Positions 52,634-62,222 are shown, counted from the stretch's first letter. The stretch: DNA of 64,000 nucleotides from Pseudorhodoferax sp. Leaf274 (GCF_001422445.1 NZ_LMNA01000007.1:106737-170736), one strand, 5' to 3'. Numbers and translations: made by a program. The notes: generated by a model from the letters alone, not told the origin.

Positions 52634-53537
52634 ACGCTCCCTGCAACTCACCCCCATCGTGCTGACCGAGACGCCGGCCGAGCCGACGTTCGCCGGCAGC
52701 GCGCCCGCGCGCAGGCGGCGCCGGCTGGCCCGCTTCCAGCTGGGGCTGGCCTTCGCGGTGTTCGGCGCCGTGCTCATCGCTGCGCTGTTCGCGCCCTGGG
52801 TCGCGCCGTTCGACCCTGTGGCGATCTCGCTGTCCGACACCTTCCAGCCGCCCTCGGCCACGCACTGGTTCGGCACCGACCAGCTGGGCCGCGACATCCT
52901 CTCGCGCGCCATCGCGGGCGCGCGCGTCTCGCTCTTCATCGCGGCCTGCGCGGTCCTGCTGGCCGGCGTGCTCGGCACCGCGCTGGGCCTGGCCGGCGGC
53001 TACCTGGGTGGCGCGGTGGACGCGCTGGTCATGCGCCTGGCCGACATGCAGTTGGCCTTCCCGGCCGTGATCCTGGCGCTGGTGCTGTCGGGCGCCATCG
53101 GCGTGAACCTGTTCAACCTGATCCTGGTGCTGACGCTGGCCAACTGGGCCCGCTTCGCGCGCGTGGTGCGCGGCGAGGTGCTCTCGCTCAAGTCGCGCGA
53201 CTTCGTGCTGCTGGCGCGGCTGGCTGGCGCCTCGCCGCTGTGGATCATGCTGCGCCACATCGCGCCCAACATCGTCGGCACCTTCGTCGTGCTGGCCACG
53301 CTGGACGTGGGCAGCGTGATCATCCTGGAGGCCACGCTGAGCTTCCTGGGCCTGGGCATCCAGCCGCCCACGCCGTCGTGGGGTTCCATGATCGCCGAGG
53401 GCCGCGGCTTCCTGTCCACCGCCTGGTGGGTCTGCGTGGCGCCGGGCTGCGTGCTCATCGTGACCGTGCTGGCCGCCAACCTGCTCGGCGATGCGCTGCG
53501 CGACCGGCTCAATACCTCGATTCCGGAAACCTGGTGA
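52626..53537 (+). CDS. ABC transporter permease, DppC-like
   Basis: The 303-aa permease has a long cytoplasmic N-terminal tail before the first membrane helix, typical of DppC. FGTDQLGRDILSRAIAGARVS is the DppC signature. The EAA loop is SRDFVLLARLAGASPLWIML. The helix pair near LEATLSFLGLGIQPPTPSWG follows. It overlaps the DppB-like gene by eight bases and precedes the first ATPase gene by four bases, so the operon is tightly packed. Confidence 0.93.
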   Translation: MAERSLQLTPIVLTETPAEPTFAGSAPARRRRRLARFQLGLAFAVFGAVLIAALFAPWVAPFDPVAISLSDTFQPPSATHWFGTDQLGRDILSRAIAGARVSLFIAACAVLLAGVLGTALGLAGGYLGGAVDALVMRLADMQLAFPAVILALVLSGAIGVNLFNLILVLTLANWARFARVVRGEVLSLKSRDFVLLARLAGASPLWIMLRHIAPNIVGTFVVLATLDVGSVIILEATLSFLGLGIQPPTPSWGSMIAEGRGFLSTAWWVCVAPGCVLIVTVLAANLLGDALRDRLNTSIPETW

Positions 53538-53541
53538 ACCG

Positions 53542-54582
53542 ATGAGCGACATTCTTCTGGAAGCCCGCGACCTGACCACGCAGCTGGTCACCAAGAGCGG
53601 CACCATCACCGCCATCGACCATGTCAACCTGCGCGTGGCCGCCGGCCGCACGCTGGCCCTGGTCGGCGAATCGGGTTCGGGCAAGAGCATGACCTGCAGC
53701 TCCATGCTGGGCCTGCTGCCGGCCAACGGCCGGGTGGTCAAGGGCCAGGTGCTGTTCAAGGGCGAGGACCTGCTGAAGAAGACACCGAAGCAGATGCGCC
53801 TGATCCGCGGCCGCCAGATCGGCATGGTGCTGCAGGACGCGATGACCTCGCTGAACCCACTGCTGACCATCGGCGAGCAGGTCGGCGAGATCTTCCGCTA
53901 CCACCACGGCATCACCAACAAGGCCGAGCTGCGGCGCCTGTCCATCGCGGCGCTGGAGGCGGTGCGCATCCCGGCCGCGGCCGAGCGGCTGGACAGCTAC
54001 CCCTTCCAGTTCAGCGGCGGCATGCGCCAGCGCGTGTCCATCGCCATCAACGTGGCGGCCGCGCCCGAGCTGCTGATCTGCGACGAGCCGACCACGGCCC
54101 TGGACGTGACCGTGCAGCTGCAGATCCTGAACCTGCTGCGCGAGCTGCAGAAGAGCCGCAACATGACCATCGTGTTCATCACGCACGACCTCAAGCTGGC
54201 GGCCCAGTTCTGCGACGACGTGGCCATCATGTACGCCGGCCGCGTGGTCGAGCGCGGGCCCATCGGCGAGGTGTTCCACCGCCCCGTGCACCCCTACACC
54301 GAGGGCCTGCTGCGCGCAGCGCCCTCGCTGGCCGACCTGCAGGAGCGGCTCAAGACCATCCCCGGCACGCCGCCCTCGCCGCGCGCCTGGCCGCAGGGTT
54401 GCCGCTTCGCGCCGCGCTGCGCGCTGGCGGATGCGCGCTGCAACGCGCAGTACCCCAACTGGTTCGGCTGGGACGAGGGCCAGCGGGCCGTGGCCTGCTG
54501 GCGCACGCCCGAGCGCCTCGGCCTGCAGGACGCCCCCGGCGAGCCGGTGCAGGCTGAGGCCGAACTGGAGGCCGTGCGATGA
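53542..54582 (+). CDS. ABC transporter ATPase, DppD-like
   Basis: The 346-aa ATPase has Walker A GESGSGKSMT (about residues 39-48), signature FSGGMRQRVS, Walker B LLICDEPTTALD and switch ITHDLKL. The C-terminal oligopeptide-transport extension has the Cys pattern CRFAPRCALADARC, which in DppD/OppD relatives can bind an iron-sulfur cluster. It works as a heterodimer with the next gene product. Its stop overlaps the next ATG (ATGA). Confidence 0.93.
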   Translation: MSDILLEARDLTTQLVTKSGTITAIDHVNLRVAAGRTLALVGESGSGKSMTCSSMLGLLPANGRVVKGQVLFKGEDLLKKTPKQMRLIRGRQIGMVLQDAMTSLNPLLTIGEQVGEIFRYHHGITNKAELRRLSIAALEAVRIPAAAERLDSYPFQFSGGMRQRVSIAINVAAAPELLICDEPTTALDVTVQLQILNLLRELQKSRNMTIVFITHDLKLAAQFCDDVAIMYAGRVVERGPIGEVFHRPVHPYTEGLLRAAPSLADLQERLKTIPGTPPSPRAWPQGCRFAPRCALADARCNAQYPNWFGWDEGQRAVACWRTPERLGLQDAPGEPVQAEAELEAVR

Positions 54583-55643
54583 GCAAGCCCTTCATCTCCG
54601 TCGAGGGCGCCCAGCGCCAGTACCAGGTCAAGCGCGGCCTGTTCGGACGCGGCAAGACCCTGCACGCCGTGGCCGGCGTGAGCTTCGATGTGCCGGAGGG
54701 CAGCACCTTCGGCCTGGTCGGCGAATCGGGTTCGGGCAAGAGCACGCTGGCGCGGCTGGTGCTGGCGGCCGAGCCCGTCAGCGGCGGCAGCATCCGCGTG
54801 GGCGAGCATCAATTGGCCGGCCTGCAGGGCGCACGCCGCAAGGCCTTCCACCGTACGGTGCAGCCCGTGCTGCAGGACCCCTACTCGTCGCTGAGCCCGC
54901 AGATGCGCATCGCCGACATCATCGGCGAGCCGCTGCGCGTGCACGGCCTGGCCCAGCGTAGCGAGGTGCTGGCCAAGGCCGAGGAGCTGCTCACGCTCGT
55001 GGGCCTGGCGCCCGAGATGGCGCGCCGCCATCCGCACGAACTGAGCGGCGGCCAGCGCCAGCGCGTGGCCATCGCGCGCGCGCTGGGCCTGCAGCCGCAG
55101 GCGCTGGTGCTGGACGAACCGGTGTCGGCGCTCGACGTGTCGATCCAGGCGCAGATCCTGAACCTGCTGAAAGACCTGCAGCGCGCCCGCGGCCTGACCT
55201 ATCTGCTGATCTCGCACGACCTGGCCGTGGTGGCCTACATGAGCGACCAGGTCGGCGTGCTGTACCTGGGCGAGTTCATGGAACTGGGCACGCGCGAGGA
55301 CGTGGTCGGCCGCGCGCGCCACCCCTACACGCGCGCGCTGATCGCATCCAGCGAGAGCCGTGTGGAATCCGCGCCCACGGCCATGGCCGACATCCCCTCG
55401 CCCATCGACCTGCCGGGCGGCTGCCGCTTCCAGTCGCGCTGCCCGCACGCCACGGCGCGCTGCGCGGCCGAGCGGCCCCTGCTGCGGCCCGTGGGCGAGG
55501 CGCACTGGATCGCCTGCCACTACGACATCGGCGGCACCGCCGGCACCGCGGCCGATGCACCCGCCGGCCTGGCGCAAGGCCGGCCCAGCGCGGCCGCCCC
55601 GCGGCAGCGCGCACCGGCCACTGCGGAAGCCACGTTGCGCTGA
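54579..55643 (+). CDS. ABC transporter ATPase, DppF-like
   Basis: The 354-aa ATPase has Walker A GESGSGKSTLARL, signature LSGGQRQRVAIARAL and Walker B ALVLDEPVSALD, with ISHDLAVV as the switch. The C-terminal CRFQSRCPHATARCAAE repeats the Cys-rich OppF/DppF ending. It is the last gene of the ABC operon. The final ~35 residues are low-complexity Ala/Pro. After its stop the base composition drops and no further gene of the operon follows. Confidence 0.93.
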   Translation: MSKPFISVEGAQRQYQVKRGLFGRGKTLHAVAGVSFDVPEGSTFGLVGESGSGKSTLARLVLAAEPVSGGSIRVGEHQLAGLQGARRKAFHRTVQPVLQDPYSSLSPQMRIADIIGEPLRVHGLAQRSEVLAKAEELLTLVGLAPEMARRHPHELSGGQRQRVAIARALGLQPQALVLDEPVSALDVSIQAQILNLLKDLQRARGLTYLLISHDLAVVAYMSDQVGVLYLGEFMELGTREDVVGRARHPYTRALIASSESRVESAPTAMADIPSPIDLPGGCRFQSRCPHATARCAAERPLLRPVGEAHWIACHYDIGGTAGTAADAPAGLAQGRPSAAAPRQRAPATAEATLR

Positions 55644-56757
55644 CTGCTGCGAGACACGGCAGCACGTTGCGCTGCGGACATTCCGCGCCGGCATTCTGAT
55701 GAAAAAGTCATGCCCATCGCTGCCCGCGAGATCAAGCTCCGCGCCGAGCACGGATGCTGGACGAGATCGCGCGGACAAGGTCTCTCGATCATTTTCAAGG
55801 GACCACTGATCCTTGGGCCTCACTGCTTTGTGGCTCCAGGCGCCTACCTTCGTGGCGGCAACTGGATCGCAGAGTTGCCTTACTCGAAAAGCTGCCCGCA
55901 GTCGCGTCACGTTTCGTGCGCCAGTTGCACTGTGGAGTCACCGATGATGGAACTGCCATCAGCCACGACAAGCTTGAATCCGTCCGGTACGCATAGGAAG
56001 TCGGGCAGCTGAACTTGTTTGCCTGAGGGCGTCCGGCGATGATCGGCGCGTCTCGCAGGATATGCATGGTGGCCCGCTGGAGGATCGGCAGGTCCGGAAG
56101 CCCACGAACGCGCTTGGTGCCTGTCACGGCGAGGAAGCGGAGCTTGTCTGCATGAGGCCGAGCACTGGCGCTATCGATGAAGGCAGCACCTAACTGGTTG
56201 CCGAGCAGGCTCATGACCACAGGCGTGCTGCCTTGTAGGGTACGTCCCTTGGCTTAGTCAAGCGACAAGCCTAAGCCGTCGCAGGTGGCCGGCTTCACGA
56301 TCCGCTCGACCGTTGCGATGCGCTGTCGCGCGGGCTGGCCTTCGATTACAACCTCGACGTGTATCCGCACCTCGACGCTCCTTTTCGGCTATTTGGGCCG
56401 AATGTTGCCAGCTGACGAGCGAAGCGAGCTCCCGAATTTGGCCGCTCTCCGAGCACTGTTACTACACTCCACGTCCGGATGGGGGCGAAGACACGGCTTA
56501 CGCGCAAGCCTCCCTCAACAAGAAGAAGACGGCCTGACCGTCGTCGCACCGTTGCTCGCGTCTCGCCAACTTCCAGCGACGTCGTCGCCAAGAACGGTCG
56601 ACTTTTCCTGCTGCATCAACGATTGGCAACCGGTTGTGGCCAATGCTGTGCGATAGCTGTTCGCCCGCGACGTCGGGTCGTCCGAGAGTCTTGGCTTCGC
56701 AACTCCGATGCGCACCCTATGATTTGGCCCGCTGCTCGGCCGCCGGCCCGGTGCTGG
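55644..56757. other. Decayed region without an intact gene
   Basis: This 1.1-kb stretch is less GC-rich than its neighbours, and both strands are broken by stops. The only recognisable content is the Bug-protein remnant at about 56000-56260 on the - strand. Short frames on the + strand (55710-56012, 56285-56656) match no family I know. It separates the ABC/monooxygenase island from the metallophore locus and is best read as a scar of past insertions and deletions. Confidence 0.65.
56090..56255 (-). pseudogene. Bug-family (TctC) binding-protein remnant
   Basis: On the - strand the frame GSTPVVMSLLGNQLGAAFID, then SASARPHADKLRFLAVTGTK and RVRGLPDLP, matches the middle of Bug-family receptors. 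Their usual form is VPYQGSTPVV ... LPHIRSGKLRALAVTG ... LPDLPT. Just upstream the expected VPY is present (DVPYK) but one base out of frame, showing a frameshift. The residues after LPDLP do not match the family. Both ends are lost, so it is a dead fragment of about 55 codons. Confidence 0.72.
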
Positions 56758-57840
56758 TCAGTCCACCTGTTGCATCGCTCTTGTCCTGTACAGCATCCAC
56801 AACGCAAGCGGCGCGCCGACCAGGCCGATGACGGCGTTCAGGTGGAACACGTGGCGGCTCCAGGGCAGATGCATGACCAGATCGGCGGCCAGTCCGAGTG
56901 AAGACCCGACCAGGGCCGCGGCCGGAATCAGCACCCGATGGTCTGCGCTGCGCATCATCGCGCGGGCCACCTGGGCTGCGACCAGTCCCAGGAAGGCGAC
57001 CGGGCCGCAGAAGGCGGACACCAAGCCGCTGAGCCACGCGGTTGTCAGCAGCGCCATGCGCTTGACCAGACCGACACGCATGCCCATGGAGGCCGCATAG
57101 CGCTCCCCGAGCAGCAGCCCGTTCAGCGGCTTGACCAGTGCGGCGCAGGCGGCCAAGCCAGCCCCCACCCCGGGGACCAGAATCTGAAGCTGCTGGCGCG
57201 TTGCGCCCGCGAAGCTGGCATCGTCCCAGGCCTTGAAGGCGCGGGCCTGGGTCTCGTCGATGAAGTGCATCAGCACGCTGATTAATCCTACCGCTAGATA
57301 ACCGAGCATCAGCCCGACGATCAGCAGTGTCACGGTGCCAATCCGCTGTGACAGCGCCGCGAGCAGCGCGAGCACCGCGACCGAGCCAGCGACCGACGCG
57401 AGGGCCAGACCTACATCGCCGACCAGACCGAAGCGGACCAGGAAGGCATGCCCGACCACACCCGCCAGTGTCACGAGCATGGCGCTGCCCAGCCGCGCGC
57501 CGTGCACGATGCCCAGCACGAACGGGTCTGCCAGGGGATTGCGGAACAGGGTCTGCAACAGCAGGCCAGCCACGCCCAGCGCGGCCCCGGAGAACACGGC
57601 GTTCAGTGCGCGCGGCAGCCGGAAGGCCAGGACGATGTCGCGCCACACCTGACTGCCTCCCGGGTCACAGACCAGTGCCTGCAGCACAGCGCCCAGCGGG
57701 ATCGGCACCGCACCCAGCATCAGCTCGGCGGTGAACAGGGCCAGCACGAGCAGGCCGAGCGCGGTGAAGCAGACCACGGCGCGTGAAGCAGTGTTCTGCC
57801 GCCCAAGTGGCGTCAGGACGGAAGGATGTGCAATCGTCAT
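56758..57840 (-). CDS. FecCD/BtuC-type ABC permease (metallophore or cobalamin uptake)
   Basis: The 360-aa permease has about nine or ten membrane helices and FecCD-family signatures: LRLPRALNAVFSGAALGVAG, GLLLQTLFRNPLADPFVLGI and a late FCGPVAFLGLVAAQVARAM. It would translocate an iron-siderophore, cobalamin or other metal complex across the inner membrane. Its start overlaps the binding-protein stop (ATGA). It is the last gene of the leftward operon TonB receptor-ATPase-binding protein-permease. Only one permease gene is present, so it must act as a homodimer. Confidence 0.9.
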   Translation of the reverse strand: MTIAHPSVLTPLGRQNTASRAVVCFTALGLLVLALFTAELMLGAVPIPLGAVLQALVCDPGGSQVWRDIVLAFRLPRALNAVFSGAALGVAGLLLQTLFRNPLADPFVLGIVHGARLGSAMLVTLAGVVGHAFLVRFGLVGDVGLALASVAGSVAVLALLAALSQRIGTVTLLIVGLMLGYLAVGLISVLMHFIDETQARAFKAWDDASFAGATRQQLQILVPGVGAGLAACAALVKPLNGLLLGERYAASMGMRVGLVKRMALLTTAWLSGLVSAFCGPVAFLGLVAAQVARAMMRSADHRVLIPAAALVGSSLGLAADLVMHLPWSRHVFHLNAVIGLVGAPLALWMLYRTRAMQQVD

Positions 57841-59090
57841 GGAAGCTTGCGCAAGAACTGAGGAGCGGGAGGTACGGGTGCTCCGGCAAGGTGCAGGAGC
57901 TCGGGATGGAGAGCAACCACAGCTTCGGCCAACTGCACATGCGGTCGCGTCATGCCCTGGTCCTGGTACGGGTAGGCCCACGCGCCGGTGTAGCCGCGGT
58001 CCCAGGCATAGACGCGGCCCGCCTGCGCTGCCGCGAACCAGCCATGCAGCGTGTTGGCCTCCAGCAGGGACTGCACGCTGGCACGGCCGCCCAGCGTGCC
58101 CAGCCAGACCGGCGCCTGCGCCCCGCGCACGTAGACCATCTCGAACGGCAGGTAGACCAGGCTGCTGGGACTTTCCACATCGTCCAGCACGTAGCGCCCT
58201 CCCGCGTCGTGGATCAGCTGCGCGCGCTGGTTGTGGCCGCCGAAGGTCTCCATGGTGGCGCGGCCCGACGCAAAGCCGGCCAGGACATCCGGCCGTGTGC
58301 CGGCCTGGCTGGCGATCTCTCGCCAGCGCGCGTACTCCGATGCGATGTGCGCGAACTGCGTGTTGGCAAGCGCCTCGCGGTTGCCGAGCAGGGCCAGCAG
58401 CTTGAGCCATTCCGCGCGGCCAAGGGGATGGGTTTCGTGGTGGTCAGCCTGGGCGATGGCCCGCACGCCCAGTTCCCACAGCCGCGGATGCATGTTGCCC
58501 TGCGGGTAGGCGGAATAGAAACTGAGGTAAACGTCGGGCTGCGCCGCGATCACCGGTTCGATGGAGGCGTGGCCATGGCCCCACATGTCCTGCACCAGGC
58601 CGCGGGCGACGCGCTCGCGCACGGACGGGACCGTGGCGCTGCGCGTGCTCTCCGACCCGAACAGCCGGTCGACCAGGCCGAGTTCGTCCAGTGCGCCCAG
58701 CATGGCCGAGTTGCCGGTGACCAGCCGCTGGACCGGGACGTGCACGACCTGCACATGGGGACCGTGCGGCGGTGCCGGCGTGCCGCATTGCACCAACAGG
58801 TACTCCTGCACCTCGCCCGCGACCACGCTCGGGCGGAACCACACGCGCTTGAAGTGCGGCCCGTAGGCCACCGTGAGCTGGGTGGAATACGAGAACGCGA
58901 GCTTGTCGGGAAAGTAGTCGACGCCGGGCCGGTAGTCCGCGACGCAGGCTGCATCGAGGTTCATGGACGGCGGTGCATCGCCGACTGGCTGGACAGGCCA
59001 GGGCGTGCGCGGCGGCGGCGCGACCTGGGTGCAGCCGGCCAACATTGCAAGTGCAGCGCCCAGCACAGTGCACAGGATGTTCATGGACAT
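57837..59090 (-). CDS. Lipoprotein metal-complex binding protein (FecB/BtuF-like)
   Basis: The 417-aa protein has a lipoprotein signal (GAALAMLAGC) near residues 11-20. The mature part fits class III periplasmic binding proteins: VQRLVTGNSAMLGALDELGL, VDRLFGSE, then IEPVIAAQPDVYLSFYS, and ending ALHPELLHL. The middle segment ADHHETHPLGRAEWLKLLAL contains the usual family helix. It is longer than typical BtuF or FecB because of a ~100-residue N-terminal extension. It is unusually rich in His (GHGHAS, HHETH), which may reflect metal handling. It overlaps the ATPase gene by ten bases. Confidence 0.87.
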   Translation of the reverse strand: MSMNILCTVLGAALAMLAGCTQVAPPPRTPWPVQPVGDAPPSMNLDAACVADYRPGVDYFPDKLAFSYSTQLTVAYGPHFKRVWFRPSVVAGEVQEYLLVQCGTPAPPHGPHVQVVHVPVQRLVTGNSAMLGALDELGLVDRLFGSESTRSATVPSVRERVARGLVQDMWGHGHASIEPVIAAQPDVYLSFYSAYPQGNMHPRLWELGVRAIAQADHHETHPLGRAEWLKLLALLGNREALANTQFAHIASEYARWREIASQAGTRPDVLAGFASGRATMETFGGHNQRAQLIHDAGGRYVLDDVESPSSLVYLPFEMVYVRGAQAPVWLGTLGGRASVQSLLEANTLHGWFAAAQAGRVYAWDRGYTGAWAYPYQDQGMTRPHVQLAEAVVALHPELLHLAGAPVPPAPQFLRKLP

Positions 59091-60076
59091 GGTGCGCCCC
59101 GAGCCGGCAATGCCTCCAGGCCCTCCACGAGCGCACCGATCGAAGTGAAGTGTTGCGCCGGCGCCTGCGCGGGGGTCAATGCGTACCCCAGGGCATCCGC
59201 GCGGACGTGGTCGGCCGCATCGGGCTGGACCACGAAGCCAGCGCGCGCCAGGGCTCGGCGGGCCCAGACCAGCGGGATGCCGGTGCCCTCCAGTGCGATG
59301 CCGCGTCCGCCCTCGCGGCCCACGCGCAGCTCACCGCTTTCCAGGTCGAAGGCCAGGCCATCGGCCTTGAACGAGGCCGCCAGCGCATCTCCGATCGCCA
59401 AGTCTTCCGGCGCTCCAGCGTGCAGCTGACGTTGACCGTCGATGAGCCACAGCGTGTCGGCGTAGCGCAGGGCCAGCTCCAGGTCGTGCGTGGACAGCAG
59501 CACGGCCAGGCGCTCGCGCCGCGCCAAGTCCAGCAGCAGCTGCATGGTCTCGATGCGCCGGGGCAGGTCAAGGAAGGCCGTGGCCTCGTCCAGGACCAGC
59601 AGGCTTGGTTGCTGCGCCAAGGCGCGCGCGATCAGCACCTTCTGGCGCTCGCCGTCCGACATCTCCGAGACCGGCCGGTGCGCCAGAGCTGAGGCGCCCG
59701 CGCGCTCCAGCGCACTGCCGACGGCCACGTGGTCCGCAGCACCCAGGCGGCCGGACCAGCCGATGTGCGGATAGCGTCCCAGGCTGGCCAGTTCGTAGCC
59801 GCTCATCAGGGTGGCGGACACGCGCTCGGTCAGCACCACAGCCAGACGCCGGGCCCGCTCGGCGCCTGGCAACGCTGAGAGCGCAGTGCCGCCGAGGAGA
59901 ACCTCGCCCGCGATGGCGGGCTGCATCCCGCACAAGGTGCGGATCAAGGTGGACTTGCCGGCCCCGTTGGCGCCGATCAGGCACACCAGCCGGCCGGCCG
60001 CCAAGGCCAGGTCCAGCGGTCCCAGCAAGGGATTGCCGCCATGCCCTGCGACCAGGCCCCGGGCGAGCAGCGCCAT
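59081..60076 (-). CDS. FecE/BtuD-type ABC ATPase
   Basis: The 331-aa ATPase has Walker A GANGAGKSTLIRT (about 34-46), MSDGERQKVLIARAL as signature, Walker B LLVLDEATAFLD and switch STHDLELAL. After the ABC domain, about 110 extra residues (ALAASFKADGLAFDLESGEL ...) have no close family equivalent that I recognise. This is the subgroup seen with iron-chelate and cobalamin importers. Its start shares one base with the TonB-receptor stop (TGATG), so it is translated with the receptor. Confidence 0.9.
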   Translation of the reverse strand: MALLARGLVAGHGGNPLLGPLDLALAAGRLVCLIGANGAGKSTLIRTLCGMQPAIAGEVLLGGTALSALPGAERARRLAVVLTERVSATLMSGYELASLGRYPHIGWSGRLGAADHVAVGSALERAGASALAHRPVSEMSDGERQKVLIARALAQQPSLLVLDEATAFLDLPRRIETMQLLLDLARRERLAVLLSTHDLELALRYADTLWLIDGQRQLHAGAPEDLAIGDALAASFKADGLAFDLESGELRVGREGGRGIALEGTGIPLVWARRALARAGFVVQPDAADHVRADALGYALTPAQAPAQHFTSIGALVEGLEALPARGAPCP

Positions 60077-62217
60077 CAGAAGGTGATGCCGGCCGTCACC
60101 AGCAGGCTGCGCGGCGCGCCCGGATAGGTGGGCACGAAGGCTCCGCCCGAATCGTAGTAGCGGCGGTTGCCAAGGTTCTGGAGCGTGGCCTGCAGCTTGT
60201 AGCGCTGCGCGGTGCCGAACCGGTAGGCCAGGTTGGCATCCCAGCGCACGTAGGACGGCAGCACGAAGGAATTGGCCGTGTTGGCCTGGCGCTCGCCGAC
60301 GTAGATCGCACCCAGCCCTGCGCTAAGACCCCGCAGGTCCGCGGCGAAGTCGTAGGTGCTCCACAGGCTCGCGCTGCGGCGCGGCGCATTGGCCAGCAGC
60401 TTGCCGACCAGCGTGCCGTCGCTGTCTTCGCTGATCTCCGCCTTGAGCTGGGTGTAGCTGGCTAGCAGCCGCCACTGCGGCGTCACGCTGAACGGAAGAT
60501 CCAGCTCCCAGCCCCGGCTGCGCTGCTCGCCGACCTGGATGACGTAGTCGAAGTCCTCGGGATCGGACACCACGCCATTGCGGCGGCGGATGTCGAACAC
60601 TGCCAGCGTGGGCTCCAGGCGGCCGTCGAGCAGGCTGAGCTTCGCCCCCACCTCCGTTTGCATGCCGCGCGACGGCGCGGGCAGTGAGCCGTTGCGCAGC
60701 ATGCCGCTGAAAGGCTCGGTCAGGAACGACTTGGCCCAGCTCGCGTACAGCGACACGGTCTCGGACGGCGTCCAGGTCACGCCCACGCGCGGCGACACGG
60801 CATCGTCCGTGCGCTGCAGCGTATCGTCGGTCGGCAGGTAAGCGGCGCGGCCTTCGCTTCGCGTGCGGTCGTAGCGCAAACCCAGCAGCACGCGCCACTG
60901 CGTGCCCAGCTGGATCTCGTCCTGCACGTACAGGCCCAGGCTGCGGCTCTTGTAGTTGGAGCTGTCGTAGGGCAGCAGGGCCCCGGCGTCGGTGCCGTGC
61001 ACCGGGTTGTACAGGCTGATCGGCAGATTCACCGGAAAACCCAGCGGACCCACATTGGCATCGGCCGTGAAGTCCCAGACGTCGCGGTTGGCATCGGCGC
61101 CGACCAGGATGCGGTGCTTGGTGGCGCCCAGGTCGAAGCGGCGTGAGGCTTCCGCCATCACAGTGGTGTCGGTCTGGTCATCGATGCTGCGCTGCTTGCG
61201 GCGGTTGACCTGCGGATCGCTGGTGTGCGCGCCGCTAGTCGGGCTGAAGCCGAACGGATACCAGGTCGCATCGGTCTTGGCCGAGGAGGCCTGCAGGCCG
61301 GCGTGCAACTGCCAGCCGCTGTCCAAGCGGTGGTCCAGCACCAGCGTGCCCAGTGCGCTGTCGTTGCTGTAGCGGCTGTCGCGTTCGGCGTAGTTGGTGC
61401 GGATCGGCACGCCGAGAAACAAGGGGCTGTTGCCGAAGCCGCGGTCGAAGCTGCCGCGCTTGCGGCCCAGTTCGGCCTCCGCGGTCAGGGTCGTGCCGGG
61501 CGCGAGCTGCCACTGGAACACGGGAGAGACGAACTGCGTGCGGCTGTCGACGAAGTCGCGGAAGCTGCCGTTGTCCTGCACGGACGCCGTCAAGCGGTAG
61601 CTGAGCATGTCGCTGACGGCGCCGGTGCTGTCCAGCGTCGTGCGGAAGAAATCGTGCGAGCCTGCCGTGAACTCAATGCTGCTCCAGGCCTCGCCTGCCG
61701 GCTTCTTGGTCACCAGGTTGACCACGCCGCCGGGCTCGAACCGCCCGTACAGCGCGGAAGCCGGACCCTTGAGGACTTCGATCTGCTCGATGTTGACCAG
61801 TTCGTCCACCGGCGCGAAGACGCTGCGCCGAAAGCCGTTCTTGAGGTTGGCCGAAGTGGCGAAGCCGCGCAGCCGGAAGCGGTCGTTGCTGCCGCCCCAT
61901 CCGACCTGCGGTGTGAGGCCGGGCACGGTGCGCACGGCTTCGCCGAAGGTGGTGACGCCGCGGTCCTCGATCAGCTCGCGTGTCACTGTCTGGATGGAGA
62001 AGGGCGTCTCCTTGACCGTGGTGTCGCTCTTGTTCGCGGTCGGTGCGACCACGGCCCGGTAAGCGCGTTCGCGCGTGCCGGTGATGGTGACGGGGGCCAG
62101 CTCGGCGGTGTCGTCCGCAGCTGCTACTGCGGCAGAGCCGAAGAACAGGGTCAGCGCGACGGCATGGCAGGCCCGCGACGCGGGGCGATGAGGTGCCGGA
62201 GAAGGGTGTGGCGTCAT
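60076..62217 (-). CDS. TonB-dependent outer-membrane receptor (siderophore type)
   Basis: The 713-aa receptor has a signal peptide ending near AAVAAADD. The plug domain has ETPFSIQTVTRELIEDRG, NDRFRLRGFATSANLKNGFR and IEQIEVLKGPASALYGRFEP, and the barrel ends RSLLVTAGITF with the terminal Phe. The layout matches siderophore receptors such as FhuA or FcuA. It is the first gene of the metal-complex operon and divergent from the ZigA-like GTPase. The start region is overlapped by an 18-bp palindrome. The ligand could be a ferric or zinc metallophore; family alone does not decide. Confidence 0.93.
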   Translation of the reverse strand: MTPHPSPAPHRPASRACHAVALTLFFGSAAVAAADDTAELAPVTITGTRERAYRAVVAPTANKSDTTVKETPFSIQTVTRELIEDRGVTTFGEAVRTVPGLTPQVGWGGSNDRFRLRGFATSANLKNGFRRSVFAPVDELVNIEQIEVLKGPASALYGRFEPGGVVNLVTKKPAGEAWSSIEFTAGSHDFFRTTLDSTGAVSDMLSYRLTASVQDNGSFRDFVDSRTQFVSPVFQWQLAPGTTLTAEAELGRKRGSFDRGFGNSPLFLGVPIRTNYAERDSRYSNDSALGTLVLDHRLDSGWQLHAGLQASSAKTDATWYPFGFSPTSGAHTSDPQVNRRKQRSIDDQTDTTVMAEASRRFDLGATKHRILVGADANRDVWDFTADANVGPLGFPVNLPISLYNPVHGTDAGALLPYDSSNYKSRSLGLYVQDEIQLGTQWRVLLGLRYDRTRSEGRAAYLPTDDTLQRTDDAVSPRVGVTWTPSETVSLYASWAKSFLTEPFSGMLRNGSLPAPSRGMQTEVGAKLSLLDGRLEPTLAVFDIRRRNGVVSDPEDFDYVIQVGEQRSRGWELDLPFSVTPQWRLLASYTQLKAEISEDSDGTLVGKLLANAPRRSASLWSTYDFAADLRGLSAGLGAIYVGERQANTANSFVLPSYVRWDANLAYRFGTAQRYKLQATLQNLGNRRYYDSGGAFVPTYPGAPRSLLVTAGITF

Positions 62218-62222
62218 GGATG

